A stretch of DNA of 64,000 bases from Epiperipatus broadwayi (taxonomy: Eukaryota; Onychophora; Udeonychophora; Euonychophora; Peripatidae), in contig JAQFVV010006197.1 in assembly GCA_028023455.1 (NCBI GenBank), positions 16,549,254 to 16,613,253 of the forward strand, in the 5' to 3' direction. The notes below the pieces were generated by a model, which saw only the letters and a program-made list of their open reading frames with translations, made no database searches and was not told the DNA's origin. A program made the translations under genes and the position numbers. Below are positions 33,392-44,127 of the stretch, piece after piece (the first letter of the stretch is position 1; each line of letters starts with the position of its first letter).

Positions 33392-33891
33392 ACCACAACC
33401 ACAAGAAGGAAAACAAACCAAGAATCTTAATCCCATACGTTCACACTACAGCTAAAAGCCTTATCAATCAACTATCATGTGACTTTGAAGTTGCCTTCCG
33501 TTCACCTCCCAACACCAATAGACTCATAAATAATACCAAAGACAGGATCAAACCTGAACTCACCCCTCAAGTTGTGTACAAAATTACTTGCCCTCAAAGA
33601 AATTGCATGGCAACATACTATGGAGAGACAAAAACTAATATTGCCACCAGAGTAGCTCAACATCGATACCTTTACAATAAAACCAAAATAACGTCTGAAG
33701 GTAATTCGATTTTTGTTGAACATGAAAGAAACTCTGGACATGCTTTTCTACCCACTACAGCCAGTGTCGTTTGCTCTGAAACAAACGACACCAAACGTAA
33801 AGTTAGGGAAGCTTATTTCATTGCGGCTGACCCATCGGCAATCAACAGAAGAGAGGCCTGCTTTTCCCTATCGCGTAAATGGTCCACGTAA
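33259..33891 (+). pseudogene. PLE 1 upstream unit: linker and GIY-YIG endonuclease
   Basis: The open frame of 210 codons starts in the host element; true PLE coding begins at about 33392. It carries the RT-endonuclease linker (AKSLINQLSCDFEVAF, SPPNTNRLINNTKD) and then the endonuclease: VYKITCPQRNCMATYYGET (33574-33630; the Y..YYG core with a C-x4-C), TRVAQHRYLY with the conserved Arg and His, FVEHERNSGHAF, and KREAYFI-type text (KVREAYFIAADP) with the likely catalytic Glu. GIY-YIG nicks target DNA in Penelope elements. It is only the 3' end of a copy and has no RT upstream. Confidence 0.85.
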
Positions 33892-34099
33892 CATCTTCAT
33901 ATAAATTTGCATAAAATTTGCATAGTTTTACAGTTAGCAACTGAACAACCCGCCATGAATATGGGACTGTAGATTGTCCCGAAAGCGCTTGGCAGTAAAA
34001 ACTTTGACGAATTTATTAATAGCTTCATTAACTGTGCGCAGAGCACATATAGATATATTAATTTATTTAAGCGTTAATGAAGTAAAATCTTAACTATTA
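33547..34099 (+). repeat. PLE 1 pseudo-LTR, upstream copy (553 bp)
   Basis: A direct repeat of 35861-36413 at a constant offset of 2314. It covers the endonuclease coding end, the hammerhead-like fold at 33952-33993, and a terminal hairpin (CTTCATTAAC at 34023-34032 with GTTAATGAAG at 34073-34082, enclosing GTGCGCAGAGCAC). The four visible differences from the other copy are substitutions. Confidence 0.95.
33952..33993 (+). ncRNA. hammerhead-ribozyme-like fold, PLE 1 upstream copy
   Basis: Outer stem GCC/GGC; strand AUGAAUA; inner stem GGGAC/GUCCC with loop UGUAGAUU; then GAAA, GCGC and UU. In hammerhead terms these are stem I, the CUGANGA strand, stem II, GAAA, a stem III of one A-U pair with a palindromic GCGC loop, and the UH cleavage site. 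C3 and G8, which pair in hammerheads, read A and U here, so pairing is kept. Known PLEs carry hammerheads in their pseudo-LTRs. Activity is not shown. Confidence 0.55.
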
Positions 34100-34106
34100 C
34101 AATAAC

Positions 34107-35969
34107 ATGAATAACTACGCACGAGACCGGCAGCTACTTCGTACTGGACTTTCAATTTGCACATTTCAGCAGAGAATATATTTCTTTACAAAATGTTATC
34201 AGTGCAAAATCGTACCTAACTGCTGCAAAATTATTATTAACAAAACTGTATATAATTATGATAGAATCAAAACGAATTTACAAAAACAACTATTAATTTC
34301 TATCATTAAAGGATGCAAAAGGGCTTTAAAAAAAGAAACGAGAAGATGGAACATAATTTCCGACAACTACCCGATCCCCCCATTCGTCACCGACAGATGC
34401 AATAGACACACGAACGCTCTGTTCAAGAAATTCAACAATAAAATAAAATTTTTAGCAAAAAAGCAAAATATTCAATTTGATGCGCTCAATAGCAATAGAT
34501 TTGTCAACCTTACAAACTCAAACATTCCACACATGATTAAGGAAGTTCTTGAATTAGGTCCAAAATTCATAGGCGGACGCTGGAAGAATCCCAAAATGGA
34601 AATCGTTGCTGACGTCGAAACAGCTTTAATGGACAACCCACTAAAGGAACCAATTATCACACGGATAGCAAAAACCATCAAGAATAAACAGCTAAACAAC
34701 TACCCTAATGATTGGAACAAGAAAATTACCAACACAAATCAATTTCTAGCGGATAATTCCATCATTTGCTTAAAAGAAGACAAGGGGAACAGATTTGTAT
34801 TGATAGATGACGACGAATATAATATTAAGATTAATACACAAATCGAAAAACTAAAATTTGTAAATCTAAATAATTTTAACAACAGGCTTAATAGAGACAG
34901 ATTTATAGCCAATATACTACGAATAAATCGTGACAGCGTCTTTACAAAAGCCGAATACCATCGTATATACCCGTCAACCTCTTCTCCTCCTAGAATCTTC
35001 GCTAACATTAAGCTGCACAAGCCTAATAAACCTTTGAGACTTATGATTGATTTCGGCAAGGCACACTATTTCAACACGGCAGTTTTGGTCAATCGCTGGC
35101 TTATTGATATATTAGGCTTTGGCGATTATACGATTAAATCATCTTTCATGTTTGTAGGAAAAATTAAACATGCGTTTATACCAGATAATTTTAAAATCGC
35201 ATCATTAGATGTGGCTGAGCTATATGGCTCAATTGACCGTAAACAATCCATCGAAATAGTAAACGATAAATTAATTGCAAGTAACTGCCCACCTACACGT
35301 GCCAAATTCATCATCGATTTTTTAAAATGGCTTGAGTTAAACATAATTGCTGTTTTTAGAGATAAGTGGTTTAGTATGAACAACGGATGGCCGATGGGCC
35401 TCCCACTTAGTGGGATAATGGCAAGCATTGTACTTGACCATTACGAGAAGCTGTTACTACCTGCACTCATCATGTCAACCCCACATATGATATATACGCG
35501 CTACATCGATGACATATTCGTTGCTGCCCCAGAAGACATCATATCCAACCTTCACAATAGCCTCCATAATAATACCAAACTCACTTTTACTATTACATGG
35601 GAAAACCAAGACAAACAGATCAAATACCTTGACATATGGGTTAGCAAAAACATAGAGAAGCTTGACTACCAAATGGTAATCAAACCTTTGGAAGTAAGAG
35701 GCTTGACAAATCCTAATTCTTACGCGCCCCACTCACACAAACTTGCAGCCCTCTCCTCATTCTTGTTTAGGAACCATAATCTGTGCAAATATGAGGCAGA
35801 TAAAAGAAAAAACCTTATCAATTATATAACTGATTTAAGGAAAATTGGACACACTTATTCATCAAACCTGAACTCACCCCTCAAGTTGTGTACAAAATTA
35901 CCTGCCCTCAAAGAAATTGCATGGCAACATACTATGGAAAGACAAAAACTAATATTGCCACCAGAGTAG
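34107..35969 (+). CDS. Penelope-like reverse transcriptase (PLE 1), open
   Basis: An open frame of 620 codons, complete to motif level. RT motifs in order are IKLHKPNKPLRLMID (about residue 300-315), IASLDVAELYGSI (motif A, first Asp, about 364), NNGWPMGLPLSGIMAS (motif B, about 424), TRYIDDIFVAAP (motif C, about 463), IKYLDIWVSKN (about 503) and SYAPHSHKLAALSSFLFRN (thumb-like, about 537). In PLEs this RT is related to telomerase RT. From about residue 581 the frame enters the second pseudo-LTR out of phase, so the last 40 residues are not native and the endonuclease is not fused. The start ATG lies 7 bases after the upstream pseudo-LTR; a few upstream codons of another start cannot be excluded. 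Confidence 0.92.
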   Translation: MNNYARDRQLLRTGLSICTFQQRIYFFTKCYQCKIVPNCCKIIINKTVYNYDRIKTNLQKQLLISIIKGCKRALKKETRRWNIISDNYPIPPFVTDRCNRHTNALFKKFNNKIKFLAKKQNIQFDALNSNRFVNLTNSNIPHMIKEVLELGPKFIGGRWKNPKMEIVADVETALMDNPLKEPIITRIAKTIKNKQLNNYPNDWNKKITNTNQFLADNSIICLKEDKGNRFVLIDDDEYNIKINTQIEKLKFVNLNNFNNRLNRDRFIANILRINRDSVFTKAEYHRIYPSTSSPPRIFANIKLHKPNKPLRLMIDFGKAHYFNTAVLVNRWLIDILGFGDYTIKSSFMFVGKIKHAFIPDNFKIASLDVAELYGSIDRKQSIEIVNDKLIASNCPPTRAKFIIDFLKWLELNIIAVFRDKWFSMNNGWPMGLPLSGIMASIVLDHYEKLLLPALIMSTPHMIYTRYIDDIFVAAPEDIISNLHNSLHNNTKLTFTITWENQDKQIKYLDIWVSKNIEKLDYQMVIKPLEVRGLTNPNSYAPHSHKLAALSSFLFRNHNLCKYEADKRKNLINYITDLRKIGHTYSSNLNSPLKLCTKLPALKEIAWQHTMERQKLILPPE

Positions 35970-36205
35970 CTCAACATCGATACCTTTACAATAAAACCAA
36001 AATAACGTCTGAAGGTAATTCGATTTTTGTTGAACATGAAAGAAACTCTGGACATGCTTTTCTACCCCCTACAGCCAGTGTCGTTTGCTCTGAAACAAAC
36101 GACACCAAACGTAAAGTTAGGGAAGCTTATTTCATTGCGGCTGACCCATCGGCAATCAACAGAAGAGAGGCCTGCTTTTCCCTATCGCGTAAATGGTCCA
36201 CGTAA
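35888..36205 (+). pseudogene. PLE 1 downstream GIY-YIG endonuclease, disconnected
   Basis: The frame of 105 codons reads YKITCPQRNCMATYYGKTK and continues as in the upstream copy to SLSRKWST. Glu after YYG is replaced by Lys compared with the upstream copy (GET to GKT). It overlaps the RT frame in a different phase, and the linker joining RT to endonuclease is absent, so the RT-endonuclease fusion normal for Penelope elements cannot be made from this copy. Endonuclease landmarks (R..QH, FVEHERNSGHAF, REAYFI) are kept. Confidence 0.85.
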
Positions 36206-36265
36206 CATCTTCATATAAATTTGCATAAAATTTGCATAGTTTTACAGTTAGCAACTGAACAACCC

Positions 36266-36307
36266 GCCATGAATATGGGACTGTAGATTGTCCCAAAAGC
36301 GCTTGGC
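36266..36307 (+). ncRNA. hammerhead-like fold, PLE 1 downstream copy, G12 changed
   Basis: Same as 33952-33993 except that GAAA reads AAAA. The changed base corresponds to G12, the general base in hammerheads, so this copy should be inactive even if the upstream one works. Confidence 0.5.
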
Positions 36308-36413
36308 AGTAAAAACTTTGACGAATTTATTAATAGCTTCATTAACTGTGCGCAGAGCACATATAGATATATTAATTTATTTAAGCGTTAATGAAGTAAA
36401 ATCTTAACTATTA

Positions 36414-36905
36414 ATAAGAAGAAGAAAAATTTGGTCAGCCCAAAAAAAAAAAAAAGGTTGAATAAATTCGAAATAATACCCAAATAATTGCATTATATTT
36501 TTTCATCAGGGTTAAAACATGTGGGGTTCAAATAAATGACTATTTTTGTTTACTTTTTGTTAAGAATAACAGTACGAAAGCCCCCAAGAAAGCTGTTTAT
36601 TGTAGAAGCAAAAAAATGCTAATTCAAACATAATATAAATAAAAGTAAAAAGTGAAAACAAGTTGTTTAAAAAAAAGTAAAAATATTGACTTTATGTTAC
36701 AATTATTGATCCGAGGGTGGGGGTGGGTATTTCAAAACAATTTTTGAACCCCCAACAACACAAAAGTTACTTTTGATTTAATAAGAAGAAGCAAAACAAT
36801 TTAGTCAAACAAAAAAAAAGGTAGAACAAAGTCGAAACAAGTCCCAAATAAGTATCCCATTATATTTTTTCGGCGTGGTTAAAACAAGTATTTTTGTCGT
36901 GAAAC
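36414..36905. repeat. internal repeat units of the TIR element, right part
   Basis: 36414-36528 is the end of the unit split by the PLE. 36529-36791 is a second copy of 33105-33391. 36785-36905 repeats 36414-36528 (AATAAGAAGAAG, then AAAAAGGT, CCAAATAA and CATTATATTTTTTC). So at least two tandem units were present before the PLE arrived. Confidence 0.85.
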
Positions 36906-37187
36906 AGTCCAAAGTTTTAAAATTCAAAAAATTAAATTACCAAAATTTGTTGGGTAAAGAAAAATATCAGGTTAAAAAAAAAAAAAAATGAATATAAAAA
37001 TTTGTTTAATAAAAAAGAAATCATGTTGTAAATGAAATAAAAAATTTGTTTAATCAAAAAAAAAAAAATGTTCTATAAAAAAAAAAACAAGTTGTGGCGG
37101 CCCGGTAACGTTATATTTGATTGCTTTTTGTATAGCATCAACCCCCCAAGCGGCCGTGCCCAGATTTCAGATGATTACCATTTTTAA

Positions 37188-40100
37188 TTACGAATTATTT
37201 AAAGAATGAAAGAATAAGTCTGGCTAATTCTATCATTCACTTAAGAGACTTTTTATTATTACCAAATCTCTTCTCTCTCAACTGGAAAAGAGCTGATATT
37301 AATATAATCAGCCTGTTTTACACATTTAAAATGGGTTTAAAAGTTATTAAATAAAACTGTGGTGAAGTACAAATAAAATGATTTGTTTCTGCAAACATTT
37401 CATTAGTTCTAAAGCAGTTGTAAAAAGTCATTACTCAGATAAGAAATTGCCAGTTCAAATAAAAAGATTCTAGTTTTCAAAAAGACTATAAAAATTCATC
37501 GCTTCTAATAAAATTCCATCTACTACAGAAAAATATTTTCACTAAAATATTATGTTTCTACTATTATAGGAACTTCAGTAAAAATTCTGGTTTCCATCAA
37601 ACGACTTTAAGCTTCAGATATCATTTTAAAAGCAAAGACTATAAAAATTCAACACTTCTAATAAAATTCCATCTACTATAGAAAAATACATTATTTTCAC
37701 TAAAATATTATGTTTCTACTAATATAGAAACTTCAGTAAAAGATCTGGTTTCCATCAAAAGATTTCAAGCTTCAGATAATCTAAAATTATCATTTTAAAA
37801 GCAATAGAAGTTTGCTTTCAAGAACTCACAATCCATTTAAATACAAATTCATCATTAACTATCAAAATCTTATAATCTCAGATTATCTTTAAAACCCACT
37901 TGTTTTTTTCACTAATAAACACTATTTAAAATGAAATCCAATAATTTATTCATCACTAAAATAATACCAAATCATAAGAATTTATTAAAAAGTCTTGTTT
38001 ATTTGCCACAACTGACTGTTCATTATACAATTTTGAGTTGAGATCATATTGTTTAACTTATACCAGACGTAATTTATATTCTCTAACTACCTAAATTAAG
38101 GACACACTATACTATGTAATTTTCATAGTTGATATTGTGATCATCAATATATAATGTAATTTTGAGGTTTATTATATTGCAGTAAATCTTAAAACTGTAA
38201 TTATAATAGTGATTTGTTACTCTTTTTTTCATCAGAAAGTTAATGTTATACATTTTCTTATGCGGGAAATTAAGACTGTAAGATAAAAGCCTGTTGACTA
38301 TTATTCAGCTGAGGTAATTAATGTAATTATAGCATAGCTTTGAACTAGTGTAATCCATTCAATTTTTCATTGATTTTTGAGCTCTGATCACAAGTTAAAT
38401 GTATTTAAAATGTCAGTTTATGCATTTATTCATATAAAAATATAATTCATTAATAAAACAGCACAATCCTATAACAATATAACACTTCAACACTTCTAAA
38501 TAACATTAATAATTATATCAAAGTATAATATGAATTGATATTAGTTATTTCCATTCTGATTTGAGCACATTTTTTGTAAGATTTGTTTGATTACCAAAAA
38601 CCATATACTTTTTAATTATAATTTTATGGATACTGAATTCTTCTTTCTATAGCTTTTTGTTTTATATTTGAGAAACTGAAAATATTTGCATTTTATAAAT
38701 TTGCAAACTGAAAAATAAAAATCCTATTGAATAACTTTTTAAAATTAATATTCATTATACAATTAATTATTTATTTTTTAAATTTTATTTTTACCCCTTT
38801 TATTATTAGTATGTTACCAGTTAATTGTCCGGCTGAAAGAAAAAAAAATGGAGGTAATACTGTTACTTAAATAATTTAATTTCAGATATTTGTAAATAAT
38901 AAACAAAAGACTTTATTTAATTAGTTTTGATTAGTATCAATTTTTTAAACTAATATAATGCATTATATATATATATATATATCTTAATATATGTGTGCTA
39001 AGACCATTCATTCTACTATTAAAACATATTTAATTACTGTAATTATTAATAAACCAGATATATAACACATATTTAATCATAAAACATAACTATAGATAAT
39101 AAAATGATAGAATAAGTCTATAATTCAGTTAATATTTATAATTATATGCCATGCACAATTAATTAAGCAAGTATTATGTTATACAATAGGATTCAACATA
39201 TCTTTTATTACTCCAAATATCAGTTACAAGTCAAAATGGAGAAAAACTGCTACCAATGGGATCTAAATATCACCAATAAATATGTGTCTTAGTTTTTTTT
39301 TAATGATATGGATATAAATTATAAAAATTCAAAGAAATCAAATCCCAGGAAGAATAATTCTGAAAACATTTTCAGAATATGTTATTATAAAGACAGAAGT
39401 ATTCTAGTGAATAATTTTTTGTGGCCTTTTTATAAGCTATTAATATATAAGAGTATGGTTTGTATTTATAAGTAATTTTATGTAAACTTGTATAAAATTA
39501 ATTAATTGTATAATTGCTTTTTGAATATTGGTTTTAGCTTGAACTTCAGTACTCAAATTATGTCTAATTATTTTTTAAAAAACTATTTAAAGTGAACCTT
39601 ATCTATATGTAATTACAGTTGAAGCATGGAAATGAAAAAAAAAAAAAAACCTAAACGTTTACTTCTATTTTGATTCATGAGTTTCTCTGAGATCAGTATT
39701 GTTCCTGATATAAAACTGCCTCTTCTGATTGAACACATAACCAGATACCTGTTGTCATTTTTATACACCTTTTAAGGACTAGAATGTGAGAGTGATGGTT
39801 ACTTTGGGTTTATTCGAAAATGTTTTATTTTCTGTTTCCGCCATGGCACAAGTAAAAGGAGGTGCAGAAATTCTAATCAAGTAACTGGATAGTGTTTTCA
39901 TGAATTTCACACTACAGTCTCCAAACAATGTTTTCTCATCACCTTCACCTCTAATCTACTCTACTGCATTTTTTTTTTCATTTTCACTGTGTAATGTTTT
40001 AAATTTTATTATAATCATTTGTACTGATTTTTTTTACTATAGTTATGACTAATTTTCTTACATTTTCACTGCTACATCAACACATTGAATTTGATGCCTG

Positions 40101-40929
40101 GAGCTCTGTGTCCAGCTATTATTTTTTTATATTAACCTATTTCACCTTGTAAACCCCAGCATAAAACTCTACTATCATTAAGATTTTATAATTAATTTTC
40201 ATTTCAAATTATTCCCATGAACTTGAATGGTGATATTAGTCATATGATTCATATGTTATTACTGATATAGCTAAATCCTTGAATAAGACACTTGTTTTAA
40301 TGACAATTACAATTCTGAAGCAATAGCTTCAATTCATTCTTAATGATTTCAGATCTTCATCACTGAATAGAAATATATCAGAATTAAAACAGATTTTAAT
40401 AAAATCAGGATTTATTTCCATTAATGTTTCTTAAAGTCTTGCCACTAAAGTAATCATGATTATCTTACTGCACGCAGGTCCCATATCATCCACACCAGTT
40501 TCCTTTGTACCTTCAACATAATTCATTACTCTTTTCTTCTATGTAATGTTTACATTAGAGAAAATACTTTCAATTGTTTGAACTTAATTTGCTTTTTTTT
40601 TAAATCAAAAAATCATACAATCCAATTATCAACAACTAGTTTGGCCTGACTCTTCTTAGTAATAACTTTTGGAGGAATAAATATCATATAACTGCATCAT
40701 TACTCCATTCAATTTTTTTTAATTTTTTTAGGTTCCTATATACTTTCTTCTCCCTTTAAAATGAATCTGGCATCATAATGATGTAAATATGAAATTGATA
40801 TTTTTTGCAATTTTTCCTCAAAGTATACATCACATTTTTTCACCTTATTGTCATCAATAGTATTCTGTCCTATGGACAGATCCAGGAAGTAATCACATCA
40901 TCAATTCATTCATTTTTTTCATTTCATTC
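37188..40929. other. AT-rich non-coding stretch
   Basis: Apart from the tandem duplication at 37481-37803 and a (TA)n run near 38964-38982, I see no gene or element. Short runs of T and A dominate. Confidence 0.55.
37481..37803. repeat. tandem duplication, 153-bp offset
   Basis: 37481-37633 and 37634-37803 both start AAAGACTATAAAAATTCA and share CTTCTAATAAAATTCCATC, TAAAATATTATGTTTCTACT and GGTTTCCATCAAA. The second has small insertions (CATT, and TAATCTAAAAT near the end). Confidence 0.9.
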
Positions 40930-42600
40930 TCTTCATTGTTCAGCTCTTCAATTCCATGTAACTCTTCCCATCTCTTATATCATCCAACAAGGTCAATATT
41001 TTCCATCCTTTCATTTTACTTCCACTCGCCATTCTCTCCAAAACATTTTTCATTAAACTATATGTTTTTTCTCTTTCTCCTTCTGATTTTCTCAATCTTC
41101 TTTTTTCATGTATTCTTTTCAAAACTCCTTCATTTGTCATTTTATTCATCCAACTAATTTTTTCCCAATTCTTCTCCATGATCACATCTCAAAGGCTTCC
41201 AATCTTTATTACTCATTGTTTATGTTCTACAACCATACAATAGTACACTCCACATATAGCACTTAATTAATCTTTTTCTTAATTCTCTCTTCAAAGGTCC
41301 ATAAAATATTTTATTTCTCTTAATAAATGCCTTTTTTCCAATGCTATTCTTTTTACTTCATCTTCACTTCTTCCATCCTCACTCAACCAACTATCCAAAT
41401 ATCTAAATCCCTTTACCTGTTGAACTATGTTATCATGGATTTCAATTTGCAGTCTTTTTGCATTTTTCATTATCCATAAATGTTAGGTCTTCTCAACATA
41501 TTATTCATTTCATATTCCATATATCCTTCTTCCAATTTATTCAACATATTCTGAAGACACTTATCCTTTGTCCAGTATACATATTACATATCAATCTTCT
41601 TTCCAAAATACTTCACTATTTTTTATAATGGTCATAAGCTTGTTTACTCCAGATTACTTTATAAATGTTTTTTTTTTTCAAAATTCACAAACATATACTA
41701 ATTCTTTTATCTTTTCCAATATATCTTTCTACAATTGTTCTAACAACACCAATAGCATCGTTTGTACTTTTCCCTCTCTGAAAACCAAACTGTTCTTCTC
41801 CAATATAGTATTGTACCTTCCTATAAATTCTTTGAGTTAAAATTCTCAATAAAACTTAAGCATGAGATAACAACTTATTGTCCTGTATTCTTCACATTTA
41901 ACAGCCTTCTTTTTTTAAGCAATTGGAATCATTATAATTCTTAAAAAAATCATCAGGCCAAACTTCACTATTATATATCAAAGTACAAAGTCAAACTATT
42001 TCCTCCATAGTAAATTTTTTCCCATTTCTTTCAAAAATTCTATCAAACCCAATAGCCTTATCATTCTTCATTTGTGCAATTGACTTTATTACTTTATCTG
42101 GCAATATGTCCATACTTTTATTGTCTACTTCAATATCTTCTTCATTTTCAAGTTCATAATTAATTAAATTATTTTATCTTCTAAATAGACACTAAAGACT
42201 ATTCTTTTCATCTTTTTAATATATCTCTGCTATTAGTCAATCTCTTTCTATTTTTATCTGCAGTCTCATTTGCTACCCATATCTTTTTCTCTCAAGTGAT
42301 ATTTCTAATTCTATAAAATACCAGATCATGTCTTTTCACCTGATAATGCATTTCAATCTCTCTATATTCTTGTTCCAATCATTTTTCTTTTGCTAAATCT
42401 GTTTATCTTCTTAGCTCATTATCAATTTTTCTATATGCTCTTCCTACAATCACAACCCATTTTCCTTATAAAATTGTACATAGCTATGTCTTTCATTTCT
42501 TTTTCCATTATCATAAATTTCTAACAATTTTTTCCTTCCTTACCATTCCCCATAACAGGATTCCAATCACTCAATAGCAATATATATGCATTTCCCCCCT
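40930..42600 (-). mobile_element. LINE C, degenerate non-LTR retrotransposon, second family
   Basis: Reading down the minus strand: an endonuclease end (LLLSDWNPVMGNGKEGK at about 42540-42600), a linker with MHYQVKRHDLVFYRIRNI (about 42290-42350), RT text MIPIA..KK.AVKCEEYRTIS (about 41860-41935) and then, in other frames, IGEEQFGFQRGKST-type text (about 41775-41820) and a C-terminal region KISWMNKMTNEGVLKRI / RIHEKRRLRK (41060-41170). This is the widespread endonuclease-RT LINE whose tail reads W...+.NEEVL.R....R. It is a different family from LINE A/B/E. Several deletions and frameshifts make it non-functional. Confidence 0.85.
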
Positions 42601-44127
42601 CACATTGGATAATTTCTTCTATTCTGTACCGGTGGATTTGTATATTCACTCAACAAGATCTAAGATTGGAGCAAAAGTACCTTGAATCCAGTCATACCCG
42701 ATATACACAAAGTCAGAAGCAATCATGGATTCTGACCTATTTGCCCATTCCTCAAATCTGTAACATTATGAACAACATTCCTGATGCTACAGATGAATTT
42801 ATTCAATTCCTTGCCCAGAGACACAGTGGAGCAATATGAGAACTCTAAAGATTGATGGCATAAATGTCATGAATTAAAATAGATTTTATATACATTAAAT
42901 ACTATGATTATGATTACATAAGGCAAGCTGACTAATTACTATCATTTGATTATTTGGAAGCCTGGGTTTGAACTCCATAAATACTGGAGGATAAAGAGCA
43001 GCAAAATAGGATATGTGAAGTGAATAATATAGTGATTCGAATGGCAAGGATATGTTAAAAATATACAATCTAATAAAATACCAAACGATTATATGCATAT
43101 TTAAGTTACATATGGAGGTGGAGAGTATATCTGCAGTTAAAACAGTTAACTTCAAAGGATTTATACTACAGATGCTCAAGGTTATAATATACTCTATTTG
43201 AGTTAATATATATATATTAAGGTGTACAGTAACTCTAGTGTGGTGTTAATATGCTAATACTTGTCTATAAATATTTTACAATAGAACTATTAACACTATT
43301 TATACAAAGATATATATATGATATCACATTCCTCGATTAATTATATTTAATTAGTATCACTCTCACGCCGATATGATCGTGAAAGCATTACTGCGGTTTA
43401 TCGCATTTACATTTATAACTCTAAAGACTAAAATAATACATATTTTACAAAAGATATGAATAAATTAAATGTTATCTCTTGGTTACAGTATTTATTTTAA
43501 GATAATCATTACCAAATATTTATGCATGCGAAATTCATTTTATAACTAGAGAAATGAGGCTCGAAAATGCGAGCGAGAATCTTTAAGATCAAGAAAATTC
43601 TTACATTCAGACAGAGCACAATTTTATAGTTATCATAGCACTACATAACGATATCACATAGGCATATATTTAAAATTAAGAAATGGCAGTACTGACATGG
43701 TGGCAGTTATGAGTTCGACTTTTTTCTTTTATCTGAGATAGTGCTTCAACAAGCTATTCAGAGCAGTTCTTAAATGAGGAGCAGGTAGGACATTGAAAGA
43801 GCTAGGCGTTTTGGATCATCCCAATGCAGAATGTTCCTTACACTAATTAAAGATTTCAGGATAGCACGACTATCCGTACTTGAAGTGAGATATATATAAA
43901 ATGGATTCGGATTTCTGAATATCCCATCTGAGAAGCACCGAACTATTAGAAGACTAACCTATGTCAGTAACGCGAAAGAAGAAAGGACGCCACTAATGAC
44001 GTTAATATAATTTGTCGCTTGTAATAATTTGATAGTTATTGCAATGATATTTGATTTCTAAACCTGCGCTAAGCTGGGATTACATATATATTAATTACTA
44101 AATAACAAGAACAACTCTGAATCTAAA
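42601..44127. other. no supported gene; more CpG from about 43340
   Basis: 42601-43340 shows no recognised element. From about 43340 to 44030 the sequence has more CpG and mixed composition than its surroundings (CTCACGCCGATATGATCGTG near 43362; GCGAAAGAAGAAAGGACGCC near 43971), with TATATATAAAATGG near 43891. It may be older unique DNA or a promoter region, but I could not find coding sense. Confidence 0.4.

Larger units (their letters stand above)
33392..36410 (+). mobile_element. Penelope-like element (PLE 1), young, with tandem pseudo-LTRs
   Basis: A block of about 3.0 kb sits between 13-bp copies of TTAATAAGAAGAA (33379-33391 and 36411-36423). The second internal repeat of the host element at about 36780 has the uninterrupted target. 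Inside are a partial unit (linker plus GIY-YIG endonuclease), an RT frame, and a second endonuclease-bearing unit. Two direct repeats of 553 bp (33547-34099 and 35861-36413) differ at only about four visible bases. Tandem arrangement with pseudo-LTRs and RT plus GIY-YIG is diagnostic of Penelope-like elements. Confidence 0.93.
35861..36413 (+). repeat. PLE 1 pseudo-LTR, downstream copy (553 bp)
   Basis: A near-identical copy of 33547-34099. Its junction with the RT (ATTC|ATCAAACC) shares ATCAAACC with the upstream copy's own context, a microhomology join. The 155-bp linker-coding stretch present upstream at 33392-33546 is missing. Confidence 0.95.
32421..37187. mobile_element. 4.8-kb TIR element carrying tandem repeats and a PLE
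   Basis: A terminal inverted repeat of about 45 bp, including GGTAATCATCTGAAATC and GGGCACGGC, starts at 32421 and is repeated inverted at 37143-37187 with about three differences. The outermost bases are compatible with a TTAA or a TA target duplication (palindromic A/T run), so the superfamily is unclear. No transposase frame is present. Internally it holds a repeated unit of about 370 bp, into which a Penelope-like element inserted (33392-36410). Without the PLE it is about 1.75 kb. A 22-base phrase 60 bp from its left end recurs at the matching place in the TIR element at 3127-4400. Confidence 0.85.

Noticed and set aside
33502-33741. Minus-strand open frame in the PLE endonuclease region, repeated at 35855-36055
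   Set aside because: Antisense shadow of the GIY-YIG coding sequence; duplicated only because the pseudo-LTR is duplicated.
32421-37187. Firm piggyBac assignment from TTAA flanks
   Set aside because: The A/T run at the ends fits TTAA and TA equally, and the TIR does not begin like known piggyBac ends.
40805-41157. Plus-strand frames in 40.8-41.2 kb
   Set aside because: They lie antisense to the C-terminal region of LINE C on the minus strand.
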